From: Paracoccus zhejiangensis
GTDB taxonomy: Bacteria; Pseudomonadota; Alphaproteobacteria; Rhodobacterales; Rhodobacteraceae
Direction of reading: 5' to 3'
DNA length: 64,000 nucleotides
Assembly: GCF_002847445.1 (NCBI RefSeq)
Contig: NZ_CP025430.1
Coordinates: forward strand, 1,612,001 to 1,676,000
Shown: one piece after another, positions 25,693-34,592 of the stretch
Numbering within the stretch: the first letter of the stretch is position 1
How the letters are laid out: every line of letters starts with the position of its first letter
Notes under the pieces: generated by a model
The model's database searches: none
What the model saw: only the letters and a program-made list of their open reading frames with translations
Told to the model about the DNA's origin: nothing
Program-made: the position numbers and the translations under genes

Positions 25693-26652
25693 TCAGGCCG
25701 GTTCGCGCAGGATGCGCGGCACCTTGAATTCCACGTTTTCCTGCGCCGTCTCGACCACCTCGACGGTCAGGTCATAGCGGGCGCGGAAGGCCTCGATCAC
25801 CTCGTTCACCAGTACCTCGGGGGCGCTCGCCCCGGCGGTCACGCCGACGGCGCGGGCGCCGGCGATTGCCCGCCAGTCGATCTGGTCGGCGCGCATGACC
25901 AGCTGCGAATAGGCGCAGCCGGCGGCCCGGCCGACCTCGACCAGACGCTTCGAGTTGCTGGAATTTTCGGCACCGATCACCAGCAGCGCATCGATTTTCG
26001 GGGCTACCGCCTTCACCGCCGCTTGCCGGTTGGTGGTGGCGTAACAGATGTCTTCCTTGGCCGGTCCGATGATCGCCGGAAAGCGCGCCTGCAGCGCCGC
26101 GACGACGGCGGCGGTGTCATCGACCGACAGCGTGGTCTGGGTGATGAAGGCCAGCCGTTCGGGATCGCGGGGGGTGATCGTCGCGACATCCTCGACGGTT
26201 TCGACAAGGATCACCTCGCCCTCGGGCAATTGCCCCATGGTTCCAAGGACTTCCGGGTGGCCCTCATGGCCGATCATGACCATCTGCAAGCCATTGGAAT
26301 GATGCCGTTCGGCCTCGACATGGACCTTGGAGACCAGGGGACAGGTGGCATCGAGGAACACCATCTCGCGCCGGCGGGCCTCGGCGGGAACGGCTTTCGG
26401 CACGCCATGGGCCGAGAAGATCACCGGCCGGTCATCCGGGCATTCGTCCAGTTCCTCGACGAAGATCGCGCCCTTTTCGCACAGGGAATCAACCACATAC
26501 TTGTTGTGGACGATCTCGTGCCGGACATAGACCGGGGCGCCCCATTTCTGGATCGCCATCTCGACGATCTTGATGGCGCGGTCCACACCGGCGCAGAAAC
26601 CACGCGGCGCGGCGAGATAGAGGGTAAGCGGCGATCTGGGCATCTGGTCCAT
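25693..26652 (-). CDS. ispH: 4-hydroxy-3-methylbut-2-enyl diphosphate reductase
   Basis: Last enzyme of the MEP isoprenoid pathway, giving IPP and DMAPP. The 319-residue protein has the three cluster cysteines C20 (APRGFCAGV), C104 (DATCPLV) and C203 ([10 protein letters not shown]), the substrate histidines in HEIVHNK and SAHGVP, and the ENSSNSKRL motif. It ends with the usual VPRILREPA. It is monocistronic or the first of an ispH-GST-rnhA-TRIC run. Confidence 0.97.
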   Translation of the reverse strand: MDQMPRSPLTLYLAAPRGFCAGVDRAIKIVEMAIQKWGAPVYVRHEIVHNKYVVDSLCEKGAIFVEELDECPDDRPVIFSAHGVPKAVPAEARRREMVFLDATCPLVSKVHVEAERHHSNGLQMVMIGHEGHPEVLGTMGQLPEGEVILVETVEDVATITPRDPERLAFITQTTLSVDDTAAVVAALQARFPAIIGPAKEDICYATTNRQAAVKAVAPKIDALLVIGAENSSNSKRLVEVGRAAGCAYSQLVMRADQIDWRAIAGARAVGVTAGASAPEVLVNEVIEAFRARYDLTVEVVETAQENVEFKVPRILREPA

Positions 26653-26814
26653 GGCCTAGCCCCTAGCGCGAAGCGCGCCGACAGTCCAGATCGCGCAACG
26701 TTCGGTGCTTGTGCAACGGTCGCGCGGGCCGGAGGTGAAAGCGCAAGAAAATGCTGGAATTCGCAGGCACAGAGCGTGCACAGCGGGTGCACCGGTTTGA
26801 CGCTGTTCGGGGCC

Positions 26815-27762
26815 TCAGCCGATCAGGATCGCCAGAACGGCACTGATGCTCAGAAAGGACAGCGCCGTCATGACCAACATCGCCAGCGAGGCCGACTGAT
26901 CCTCGCCATAGCGCTGCGCAAGAATGGGGTAGATGGCCATGACAGGGGTGGAGGCAATGATGACCGCCGCCGCCGCCAGCTGCGCATTCCCGACCCCCAG
27001 CCCGATCACGACCATGAGGCCAAGACCCAGGGCGACAGCAAGCGGGTGGATGACCAGTTTTCCGGCGACCACCGCCAGAACCGAGGCGCTGAGCGCGCTT
27101 GGCCGCAGCGAGGCAAGGGTGCCGCCGATGACGGCAAGCGAAACGGCGGCGCTGGCCGAGGCGAACATGTCGATGGGGCGCGCGATCACGCTTGGCAGCG
27201 TCACCCCCGAAACCGAGATCGCGAGCCCCAGCAACAGGGCGATCACGATCGGATTGCGGGCCAGCCGCAACGCGATCTGCCGCAGCAGCTTGCCCCCGGC
27301 GACGCCCTCGCCCCGGGTATACTCGGCCATGATCAGAACCAGAGGGATCATCACAAGGTTCTCGACGATCATGTTCAGGGCAAGCGCAACCGAAGCCACC
27401 TCGGGCAGGACCATGAGCAGGACCGGATAGCCGATGAAGCCGCTATTGGCGCAGGACATGCCCATCGCGCCGAAGGTGCTGGCCGCCGCCGTCTCGCCCG
27501 ACACCCGCCGGAGCCACAGATAGCCGAGCCAGAACACCGCCAGCGACCCGAAAAGAACCGCGCCAAGATAGCCGAGATTGGCAATCTCGCCGAGCGAGCG
27601 CGAGGACACCGCGCGCAGGATCAAGGCCGGCAGGGCGAGGTTGACCACGAACTTCCCCAGCGCCTTGATGTCATCCGGGGAAAACACCCCAAGACGAACC
27701 GACACGAAGCCCGTCGCCATGAGCAGGAAGATCACGCCGGTGATCGAGAGGATTTCAAGCAT
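26815..27762 (-). CDS. AEC (auxin efflux carrier) family transporter, second copy
   Basis: A 315-residue membrane carrier with about ten segments. It begins MLEILSITGVIFLLMATGFVSVRLGVF, contains SCANSGFIGYPVLLMVLPEV (the N-terminal broken helix) and ARNPIVIALLLGLAISV, and ends ASTPVMAIYPILAQRYG. It has the same length as the AEC gene at 14105 but its sequence differs clearly, so they are distinct paralogues rather than a recent duplication. Substrate unknown. Confidence 0.88.
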   Translation of the reverse strand: MLEILSITGVIFLLMATGFVSVRLGVFSPDDIKALGKFVVNLALPALILRAVSSRSLGEIANLGYLGAVLFGSLAVFWLGYLWLRRVSGETAAASTFGAMGMSCANSGFIGYPVLLMVLPEVASVALALNMIVENLVMIPLVLIMAEYTRGEGVAGGKLLRQIALRLARNPIVIALLLGLAISVSGVTLPSVIARPIDMFASASAAVSLAVIGGTLASLRPSALSASVLAVVAGKLVIHPLAVALGLGLMVVIGLGVGNAQLAAAAVIIASTPVMAIYPILAQRYGEDQSASLAMLVMTALSFLSISAVLAILIG

Positions 27763-27947
27763 GCCGCCTCACCGAGCCGCGGTTCCGGTTTTCAGGTAGG
27801 GTGGAGTTTTCCTATTGGCCCGCTCCGGGGAAGGCCAGCCCGAAACGATCATTTCAGGAACGCTGTTCCGGCTTCGGACGGTTGAGCCGGGCGAAGGGCT
27901 GTCTCATGGGGAACGCGGCAAGGCGCGGCCTGCCCCGTTCTGGGATC

Positions 27948-27977
27948 GGCTTGCCGGACAAATCGGCCCGGCAAGCC
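27948..27977. terminator. Hairpin downstream of the NYN-domain gene
   Basis: GGCTTGCCGG (27948-27957) and CCGGCAAGCC (27968-27977) make a perfect 10-bp stem, 28 bases after the NYN gene's stop on the minus strand. There is no T run, so termination may need Rho. The rest of 27763-28004 shows no gene. Confidence 0.45.
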
Positions 27978-28004
27978 CTTGGAATTCACCGCAAGCGGCG
28001 GCGA

Positions 28005-28556
28005 TCAGGCACTGACCTGAGCCGGTTCGCGCGGAGGACGGCCGATCACCTCGCGCAGGTCGTCGAGCTCGATATAATTGTCGGCCTGCCGGCGCAGGTC
28101 ATCGGCGATCATCGGCGGGTGGCTGCGCATGGTCGAGACCACGGTGACGCGAACACCCATCCGTTGCAACGCCTCGACCAGCGGCCGGAAATCGCCGTCG
28201 CCCGAGAACAGCACGATATGGTCCAGGCGCGGCGCCAGCTCCATGGCATCGACACACAGTTCGATATCCATGTTGCCCTTGATCTTCCGGCGGCCCATCG
28301 TGTCGGTATATTCCTTGGCGGGCTTGGTCACCAGGGCGTAGCCGTTATAGTTCAGCCAGTCGATCAGCGGCCGGATCGGCGAGTATTCCTCGCTCTCCAA
28401 CAGGGCAGTGTAATAGTAGGCCCGGACCAGCTTGCCGCGGCGCTGGAACTCTTGCCGCAGCAGCTTGTAGTCTATGTCGAACTCCAGCGACCTCGCCGCT
28501 GCATGCAGATTGGCACCGTCAATGAACAGGGCCAACCTGTCATCCTTGTAGAACAT
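28005..28556 (-). CDS. NYN-domain protein (LabA/DUF88 family)
   Basis: A 183-residue PIN-like metal-dependent RNase candidate. Acidic positions expected for the active site are visible: ALFIDGANLHAAA (first D), NMDIELCVDAM (D), and LFSGDGDFRPLVEAL (D-x-D-F). It has the conserved KPAKEYTDTMGRRKIKGN segment of the LabA branch. ATG 28556 was preferred over an in-frame codon nine residues upstream. It is divergent from folK. RNA substrates are unknown. Confidence 0.9.
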   Translation of the reverse strand: MFYKDDRLALFIDGANLHAAARSLEFDIDYKLLRQEFQRRGKLVRAYYYTALLESEEYSPIRPLIDWLNYNGYALVTKPAKEYTDTMGRRKIKGNMDIELCVDAMELAPRLDHIVLFSGDGDFRPLVEALQRMGVRVTVVSTMRSHPPMIADDLRRQADNYIELDDLREVIGRPPREPAQVSA

Positions 28557-28658
28557 CTGTATAGCCTTCCGAAATGAAGCCATTGAATAGACATCCGGGT
28601 CAGGCGTGAGGGCACCCTCGGCGGATGGGCAGTCAGACCGGGGCGGAGGAGAAGACGG

Positions 28659-29213
28659 ATGACACAGGTGATCGACTACAGTGTTGCTCTTGGCGGCAAC
28701 TTGCCCTCTGCCCTTGGCGGCCCTGCAGAAACGCTGCGGGCAGCAGTATCAATCTTGCACTCTTATCAGGATATTACAATCACCGCCTTGAGCCGGTTTC
28801 ACCGGACTTCCGCCTTTCCGCCGGGCTCGGGACCGGACTTCGTGAATGCCACCCTGACGCTGCAATCTATGCTTGTGCCGGAGGCGATGTTGGCGCGATT
28901 GCACGAGGTCGAGGCGGAACTTGGCCGACGGCGCGAAGATGGCGGGCGCTGGCAGGCGAGGCCGGTCGATCTGGACCTGATCGCTGCAGGAGATCGGGTG
29001 TTGCCCGACGAAAGCGTGCAGCAGGCCTGGCGCGCGCTTGCGCCGGGGGACCAGGCACGCCGCGCGCCCGAAGCGCTGATCCTGCCCCATCCCCGGATGC
29101 AGGACCGCGATTTCGTGCTGGCCCCGCTGGCCGAGATCGCCCCGGGCTGGCGCCACCCGCTGATCGGGCGGACGGTGGCGGAAATGCTGGGCGATCTGCG
29201 CAACAAAACTTGA
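28659..29213 (+). CDS. folK: 2-amino-4-hydroxy-6-hydroxymethyldihydropteridine diphosphokinase
   Basis: Pyrophosphorylates the pterin alcohol in folate synthesis. The 184-residue HPPK has SVALGGNLP at the N-terminus (the family GxN motif), the GGRWQARPVDLDLI signature (metal aspartates) and LPHPRMQDRDFVLAPLAEIAPGW. The stop overlaps a TTGACA that may be part of the rpoZ promoter. It precedes rpoZ-rsh on the same strand. Confidence 0.95.
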   Translation: MTQVIDYSVALGGNLPSALGGPAETLRAAVSILHSYQDITITALSRFHRTSAFPPGSGPDFVNATLTLQSMLVPEAMLARLHEVEAELGRRREDGGRWQARPVDLDLIAAGDRVLPDESVQQAWRALAPGDQARRAPEALILPHPRMQDRDFVLAPLAEIAPGWRHPLIGRTVAEMLGDLRNKT

Positions 29214-29245
29214 CATTCCGCCGATCCGCCATCACTTATCCGGTT
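29210..29245 (+). promoter_or_regulatory. Possible rpoZ promoter
   Basis: A perfect -35 hexamer TTGACA at 29210-29215 is followed after about 18 bases by the weak -10-like ACTTAT. It lies 40-75 bases upstream of the rpoZ ATG. Assigned by eye. Confidence 0.35.
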
Positions 29246-29285
29246 TCGCACTGGATATCCGATTCGCAAGCCAAAGGGGTAAGAT

Positions 29286-29642
29286 ATGGCCCGCGTGACC
29301 GTCGAAGACTGCGTCGACAAGGTTCCCAACCGTTTTGACCTGGTGATGCTGGCGTCCCATCGTGCGCGCGAGATCGCTGCCGGCAGCGCCCCCACCATCG
29401 ACCGCGACAATGACAAGAACCCGGTCGTCGCGCTGCGCGAGATCGCGGACGAGACCCAGCCCGTCGATGATCTGCGCGAGCGGATGATCGAGTCGACCCA
29501 GACCCAGATCGAGGTTGACGAGCCCGAGGAAGACGCCATGGCGCTGCTTCTGGGTGCCGAGATCGACCGGCCGAAGCCCGTTGACGATGAAAGCGAAGAG
29601 CGCATGCTGCGCATGATGCTGGAAGCCAACGAGCGCGGCTGA
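29286..29642 (+). CDS. rpoZ: RNA polymerase omega subunit
   Basis: A 118-residue subunit that folds around the beta' C-terminus. It begins [30 protein letters not shown], the canonical omega core, and has the alphaproteobacterial acidic extension ([15 protein letters not shown] and [15 protein letters not shown]). It is followed 28 bp later by rsh, the usual rpoZ-spoT order, and omega is the site of ppGpp action in many proteobacteria. Confidence 0.96.
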   Translation: MARVTVEDCVDKVPNRFDLVMLASHRAREIAAGSAPTIDRDNDKNPVVALREIADETQPVDDLRERMIESTQTQIEVDEPEEDAMALLLGAEIDRPKPVDDESEERMLRMMLEANERG

Positions 29643-29670
29643 CAGGAACGAGCGGGGTCTTCGGCATCAG

Positions 29671-31785
29671 ATGATCGACGTCGAAGACCTTATCGCGCTT
29701 GTCCGCAACTATAACCCCCGCAGCAATTCGACGCTGATCCGCGACGCCTATGAATACGGCATGCGGATGCACGAGGGGCAGTTCCGCCATTCCGGCGAAC
29801 CCTATTTCACCCATCCCGTCGCCGTCGCCGCCATCCTGACCGAGATGCGGCTGGACGATGCGACCATCGTGACCGCACTGCTGCATGACACGATCGAGGA
29901 TACCCGCGCCTCCTATAGCGAGGTCAGCCAGCTGTTCGGCAAGGAAGTCGCCGACCTGGTCGATGGTGTCACCAAGTTGACCAACCTGCAGCTGTCGGGT
30001 GCGCAGTCGAAGCAGGCCGAGAACTTCCGCAAGCTGTTCATGGCCATGTCGCGCGATCTTCGGGTGATCTTGGTTAAGCTGGCCGACCGTCTGCACAACA
30101 TGCGCACGATCAAGTCGATGCGCCCCGACAAGCAGGTGCAGAAGGCGCGCGAGACCATGGACATCTTCGCGCCGCTCGCCGGGCGCATGGGGATGCAATG
30201 GATGCGCGAGGAGCTGGAGGATCTGGCCTTCAAGGTCATCAATCCCGAGGCCCGCAACTCGATCATCCGCCGCTTCGTCAGCCTGCAGAAGGAATCGGGC
30301 GACGTGATCAGCCGGATCACCGCCGATATCCGCAGCGTGCTGGAGAAGGAGGGGATCGAGGCCGATGTCTTTGGCCGGGCCAAGCGTCCGTTCAGCGTCT
30401 GGCGCAAGATGCAGGAAAAGCAGCTCGCCTTCTCGCGGCTGTCGGACATCTATGGATTCCGCATCATCACCCGCAGCGAGATGGATTGCTATCGCGCGCT
30501 GGGGGTGATCCACCATCGCTGGCGGGCGGTGCCGGGGCGGTTCAAGGATTACATCAGCCAGCCGAAATCGAACGGCTATCGCTCGATCCACACCACGGTT
30601 TCGGGGCGCGACGGCAAGCGGGTCGAGGTGCAGATCCGCACCCGGCAGATGCACGAGGTTGCCGAGGCCGGGGTCGCGGCGCATTGGGCCTATCGCGATG
30701 GCGTGCGCACCAAGAACCCCTTCGCCGTCGATCCGGGGCAATGGATCGAGGCGCTGACCGACCGCTTCGGCGAAGAGGATCACGACGAATTCCTCGAGCA
30801 TGTGAAGCTCGAGATGTATCAGGATCAGGTCTTCTGCTTCTCGCCCAAGGGCGACGTGATCCAGCTGCCACGCGGGGCGACACCGATCGATTTTGCCTAT
30901 GCAATTCATACCCGTCTGGGGAATAGTTGCGTCGGCGCCAAGGTCGATGGCATCCGCGTGCCGCTGTGGACGCGGCTGAAGAACGGGCAATCGGTCGACA
31001 TCATCTCGGCCTCGGGTCAGCGGCCGCAGGCGACGTGGCTCGACATTGTCGTCACCGGCCGGGCCAAGGCCGCGATCCGAAAGTCGCTGAGGGACGAGGA
31101 CCGCGACCGCTTCGTGCGGCTCGGGCGCGAACTGGCGCGCGTGGCCTTCGAACATGTCGGGCGCCGAGTCACCGACAAGGCACTGCGCACTGCCGCCAAG
31201 CAGATGGGCCTGACCTCGGCCGAGGAGTTGCTGGCGCGGATCGGCAGCGCCGAAGTTTCGGCGCATGAGGTGCTGGCCGCGCTCTACCCGGAACTGGCCG
31301 ACAAGCAGGACAGCATCGACGCCACCCGCCCCATCGCCGGGCTGGATGCGGATGCCTCCTTCACCCGCGCGCCCTGCTGCAACCCGCTGCCGGGCGAGCG
31401 CATCGTCGGCATCACCTATCGCGGCAAGGGCGTGGTCATCCACGCGATCGACTGCCCGGTGCTGGCCGAGTTCGAGGACAGCCCGCAGCGTTGGGTCGAC
31501 CTGCAATGGCACGAGGGACGCCATCCGGCGGCCTATTCGACCTTCCTGTCGCTGACCATCCGCCATGACGCCGGGGTCCTCGGGCGGATCTGCACCTTGA
31601 TCGGCACGCAAGGCGCCAATATCTCGGATCTCGAGTTCATCGACCGGAAACCGGATTTTTACAGATTGAGGGTAGAGGTCGAGTTGCGCGACCGCGAGCA
31701 TCTGCACAACCTGCTGACCGCGCTCGAGGCGGAAAGCGACGTGGCGCAGGTTCACCGTGTGCGTGACCCGGCGTTGAAACCCTAG
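29671..31785 (+). CDS. Bifunctional (p)ppGpp synthetase/hydrolase (RSH)
   Basis: A 704-residue Rel/SpoT protein. The HD hydrolase domain is at about residues 20-200 with FTHP and LLHDTIEDT (H72-D73). The synthetase domain (about 225-340) has YGFRIITRSEMDCYRALGVIHH and GYRSIHTTV. The TGS domain (about 385-445) has VFCFSPKGDVIQLPRGATPIDFAYAIHT. A zinc-finger-like CCNPLPGERIVG and an ACT domain (about 630-704) complete it. Both catalytic halves look intact, so this is likely the only long RSH of the cell, as in most alphaproteobacteria. Confidence 0.96.
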   Translation: MIDVEDLIALVRNYNPRSNSTLIRDAYEYGMRMHEGQFRHSGEPYFTHPVAVAAILTEMRLDDATIVTALLHDTIEDTRASYSEVSQLFGKEVADLVDGVTKLTNLQLSGAQSKQAENFRKLFMAMSRDLRVILVKLADRLHNMRTIKSMRPDKQVQKARETMDIFAPLAGRMGMQWMREELEDLAFKVINPEARNSIIRRFVSLQKESGDVISRITADIRSVLEKEGIEADVFGRAKRPFSVWRKMQEKQLAFSRLSDIYGFRIITRSEMDCYRALGVIHHRWRAVPGRFKDYISQPKSNGYRSIHTTVSGRDGKRVEVQIRTRQMHEVAEAGVAAHWAYRDGVRTKNPFAVDPGQWIEALTDRFGEEDHDEFLEHVKLEMYQDQVFCFSPKGDVIQLPRGATPIDFAYAIHTRLGNSCVGAKVDGIRVPLWTRLKNGQSVDIISASGQRPQATWLDIVVTGRAKAAIRKSLRDEDRDRFVRLGRELARVAFEHVGRRVTDKALRTAAKQMGLTSAEELLARIGSAEVSAHEVLAALYPELADKQDSIDATRPIAGLDADASFTRAPCCNPLPGERIVGITYRGKGVVIHAIDCPVLAEFEDSPQRWVDLQWHEGRHPAAYSTFLSLTIRHDAGVLGRICTLIGTQGANISDLEFIDRKPDFYRLRVEVELRDREHLHNLLTALEAESDVAQVHRVRDPALKP

Positions 31786-31830
31786 ACCTGCGGCCTGCGT
31801 TGGCCCGGCAGCAGTCAAAGAGAATAAGAC

Positions 31831-32520
31831 GTGTTCAAACGCAGAGATCCTCGCAGCTACGGGCAGATTGCCAGTGACATGATCTATCCGCGCGGCGGCT
31901 GGCGCCGGGCGGGCACCTATGTCTGGCACCGCCTGCGCCGCCTGCCCGACCAGCCCCATCGCATCGCCCGTGGCGTGGCGGCGGGGATCGGGGTCTCGTT
32001 CACGCCGCTGTTCGGTTTTCACTTCGTTTCGGCCGGCGCGGTCGGCTGGCTGATCGGCGGCAATGTGCTGGCGGCACTGCTGGCGACATTCGCCATCAAC
32101 CCGGTCACCGTGCCCTTCGTCGCCGTCCTCGCCCTGACCACCGGCCGTTTCCTGCTGGGGCAGCATGGCGATCTGGGACCGCAGATGATCTTTGGCGAAT
32201 TTGCCCGCGCCAGCGAGGAATTGTGGAACAACGTCCTCGCCCCCTTCGGGCCACGGGTGGCGCATTGGGGGCATCTGGCGGATTTCTTCGACCAGATCTT
32301 CTGGCCCTACATGATCGGCGGGGTGATCTGGGGCACGATCTTCGGCGCCCTCTGCCATTACCTGACCGTGCCGATCATCCGCGCCTACCACAAGCGCCGC
32401 GCCAAGAAGATGGAAGAGCGGATCGCCCGACTGAAGACCATTCAGGCGGCGCAGGCGGAAGCGCGGCCGGGGAGCGCGGTCCCCCCTGCGACAGCCCCGG
32501 ACAGTTCCCGCGACAGTTAA
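31831..32520 (+). CDS. DUF2062 membrane protein
   Basis: A 229-residue protein with about three membrane segments. The conserved motif PHRIARGVAAGIGVSFTPLFGFHF and the following GGNVLAALLATFAINPVTVPFVAVL are diagnostic. The C-terminus is a basic coiled region (YHKRRAKKMEERIARLKTIQAAQAEA) ending in a low-complexity tail. GTG start at 31831, 45 bp after rsh, so probably the third gene of rpoZ-rsh-DUF2062. Function unknown. Confidence 0.88.
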   Translation: MFKRRDPRSYGQIASDMIYPRGGWRRAGTYVWHRLRRLPDQPHRIARGVAAGIGVSFTPLFGFHFVSAGAVGWLIGGNVLAALLATFAINPVTVPFVAVLALTTGRFLLGQHGDLGPQMIFGEFARASEELWNNVLAPFGPRVAHWGHLADFFDQIFWPYMIGGVIWGTIFGALCHYLTVPIIRAYHKRRAKKMEERIARLKTIQAAQAEARPGSAVPPATAPDSSRDS

Positions 32521-32523
32521 GGC

Positions 32524-33426
32524 TCAGTAGCCCTTCTGGCGATCGACGAGATGCAGGATCGGCTGGCCCGCCATCGCCCGGCGCAGGTTCTCCGCGACCA
32601 GCGTGGCGGCGGTGCCGGGGCGGGTCTCGGCGGCGATATGCGGGGTGACGGTGATCTGCGGGTGCGACCAGAAGGGGTGGTCGGGCGGCAGCGGTTCGGT
32701 GCGGAACACGTCGAGCACGGCATGGCCGAGGTGACCGATGTCCAGCGCGGCGATCAGGGCCGCGTCATCGATCAGCGTGCCGCGACCGGGATTGATGATC
32801 CATGCGCCCTTGGGCAGCCGCGCGAGGGTCTCGGCATTCAGCAGGTCGCGGGTGCCGGGCGTGTCGGGCAAGAGGGTGATCAGGATCTCGGCCCGGGCCA
32901 GCGCCGCCGCCAGATCGGCCAGGACCGGGATGCCATCGGGGCCACGGCCCGAGGGGCTGTAACCGGCGACGCGAAAGCCGATCCCCTTCAGCATCTGCGC
33001 CACCGCCCCGCCCAGAACACCCATGCCCATGACGGTGATCCGCCGGTCGCGCGCCAGCGGCGGGATGACGCCATTGCGCCAGTTGCCGTCCTGCAGATAG
33101 CGATCCATGCCCAGATGGGCGCGCATCGCCCAGCCCGTGCAATATTCCGCCATGCTTTCGGTCAGCCCGGGATCGACCATGCGGGCCAAGGGCTGAGTCA
33201 GCGTCGGATTGGTCACGATCCGCTCGACCCCGGCCCAGAGGCTTTGCACCAGCCGGGCATTCACATAGGGCGACAGATCCTCGATCTCGCCGCCCGGGGC
33301 ATAGATGATGACGTCAAAGCTGGCGGGATCGCCGGCGCGCTGCAGATCGGCCTCGGGACAGGCATTGCCGATGGCATCCGACCAGTCCGACCACAGTTTC
33401 TCCGGGGCGGCGAACAGGACTTTCAT
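32524..33426 (-). CDS. Glyoxylate/hydroxypyruvate reductase A-like D-2-hydroxyacid dehydrogenase
   Basis: A 300-residue NAD(P)H-dependent reductase. The Rossmann motif is ITVMGMGVLGGAVAQMLKGIGFRVAGYS; catalytic residues lie in INPGRGTLIDD (arginine loop), DVFRTEPLPPDHPFW (glutamate) and the final TPHIAAETRP (histidine). The short WAGVERI N-terminal domain is the GhrA type. Its stop is three bases from the convergent DUF2062 stop. It lies 16 bp after rodA and could be cotranscribed with the shape genes. Confidence 0.9.
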   Translation of the reverse strand: MKVLFAAPEKLWSDWSDAIGNACPEADLQRAGDPASFDVIIYAPGGEIEDLSPYVNARLVQSLWAGVERIVTNPTLTQPLARMVDPGLTESMAEYCTGWAMRAHLGMDRYLQDGNWRNGVIPPLARDRRITVMGMGVLGGAVAQMLKGIGFRVAGYSPSGRGPDGIPVLADLAAALARAEILITLLPDTPGTRDLLNAETLARLPKGAWIINPGRGTLIDDAALIAALDIGHLGHAVLDVFRTEPLPPDHPFWSHPQITVTPHIAAETRPGTAATLVAENLRRAMAGQPILHLVDRQKGY

Positions 33427-33442
33427 GGATTACCTCGCCCCC

Positions 33443-34582
33443 TCATCTTGGCCGATGGACATGCGCAGACTGCACCATGCCGAAGCCGAGGAGCAAGATG
33501 ATCATGGCCGTGCCGCCATAGCTGACCAGCGGCAGGGGCGAGCCCTTGGCCGGCAGCATCCCCATCACCGTCGCCATGTTGATGGCGAAATAGAGGAAGA
33601 AGGTGCCGGCGATGCCGATGGTCAGAAGGCTGGCGAAGCGGTCGCGGTTGGTCAGCGCCGAATGCAGGCAGAAGCCGAGGATCAGCACGTAAAGCGCCAG
33701 AAGCGACATGGCCCCGATGAAGCCGAATTCCTCGGCCAGCACGGTGAAGATGAAGTCGGTATGCTTTTCGGGCAGGAAGTTCAGCCGCGACTGCGTGCCC
33801 TGCATGAAGCCCCTGCCCGACCAGCCGCCCGAACCGAGGGCGATCTGGCTTTGCATGATGTTGTAGCCCGCGCCGAGTGGGTCCGAGGTCGGGTCGAGGA
33901 AGGTGTCGATGCGCCGGAACTGGTAGTCATGCAGCAATTGCCAGTCGGTGCCGCGGCTTTTCATCACCGTCGTGACCAGTCCCACGACCATGGCGATGAC
34001 CGCGCCGAAATACCACAGCGACACCCCGGCGGCAAACATCACGATCCCTCCCCCGGCGATCAGCATGACCGAGGTGCCGAGGTCGGGTTGCGCCAGCACC
34101 AGCCCCACCGGCAGCATGATCAGCACCACCGGCAGAAGCACCCAGAGCGGACGCGAGACCCGGCTGATATCCAGCCAGTCGTAATAGGCGGCCAGCACCA
34201 GCACCATGGCGATCTTCATCAGCTCCGAAGGCTGCACCCGGATCGGGCCAAGGTCGATCCAGCGCTGCGCACCCATGCCGATGGCACCGAAGAGGTCGAC
34301 CGCGATCAGCAGCAGCAGGCAGCCGACATAGGCCGCGACCGAGATGCCGCGCCAGAACCAGATCGGCACGAAGGCCAGGGCCATCATCACCACCATGCCG
34401 ACGGCGAACCGCTCCATCTGCGGGCGGGCCCAACGGTCGATATCGCCGCCGGCGACCGAGTAGAGCATCAGGAAACCGACCGAGGAGACGGCGGTCAGCA
34501 GGAAGACCAGCGGCCAGTTCAGGTAAAGGATCTTTCGGATGCCGGTCGGGGTCTGGGCGACCTTGTAGTCGAGATAGGACAT
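33443..34582 (-). CDS. rodA: Rod-shape SEDS peptidoglycan glycosyltransferase RodA
   Basis: Polymerises glycan strands for side-wall growth with PBP2. The 379-residue protein has ten membrane segments and the SEDS signatures RWIDLGPIRVQPSELMKIAMVL (substrate arginine and glutamine region), QPDLGTSVML (catalytic aspartate), and VLAEEFGFIGAMSLL. ATG 34582 matches homologues and lies ten bases after the mrdA stop region. Last shape gene of the operon. Confidence 0.95.
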   Translation of the reverse strand: MSYLDYKVAQTPTGIRKILYLNWPLVFLLTAVSSVGFLMLYSVAGGDIDRWARPQMERFAVGMVVMMALAFVPIWFWRGISVAAYVGCLLLLIAVDLFGAIGMGAQRWIDLGPIRVQPSELMKIAMVLVLAAYYDWLDISRVSRPLWVLLPVVLIMLPVGLVLAQPDLGTSVMLIAGGGIVMFAAGVSLWYFGAVIAMVVGLVTTVMKSRGTDWQLLHDYQFRRIDTFLDPTSDPLGAGYNIMQSQIALGSGGWSGRGFMQGTQSRLNFLPEKHTDFIFTVLAEEFGFIGAMSLLALYVLILGFCLHSALTNRDRFASLLTIGIAGTFFLYFAINMATVMGMLPAKGSPLPLVSYGGTAMIILLLGFGMVQSAHVHRPR

Positions 34583-34592
34583 GACGCGTTTC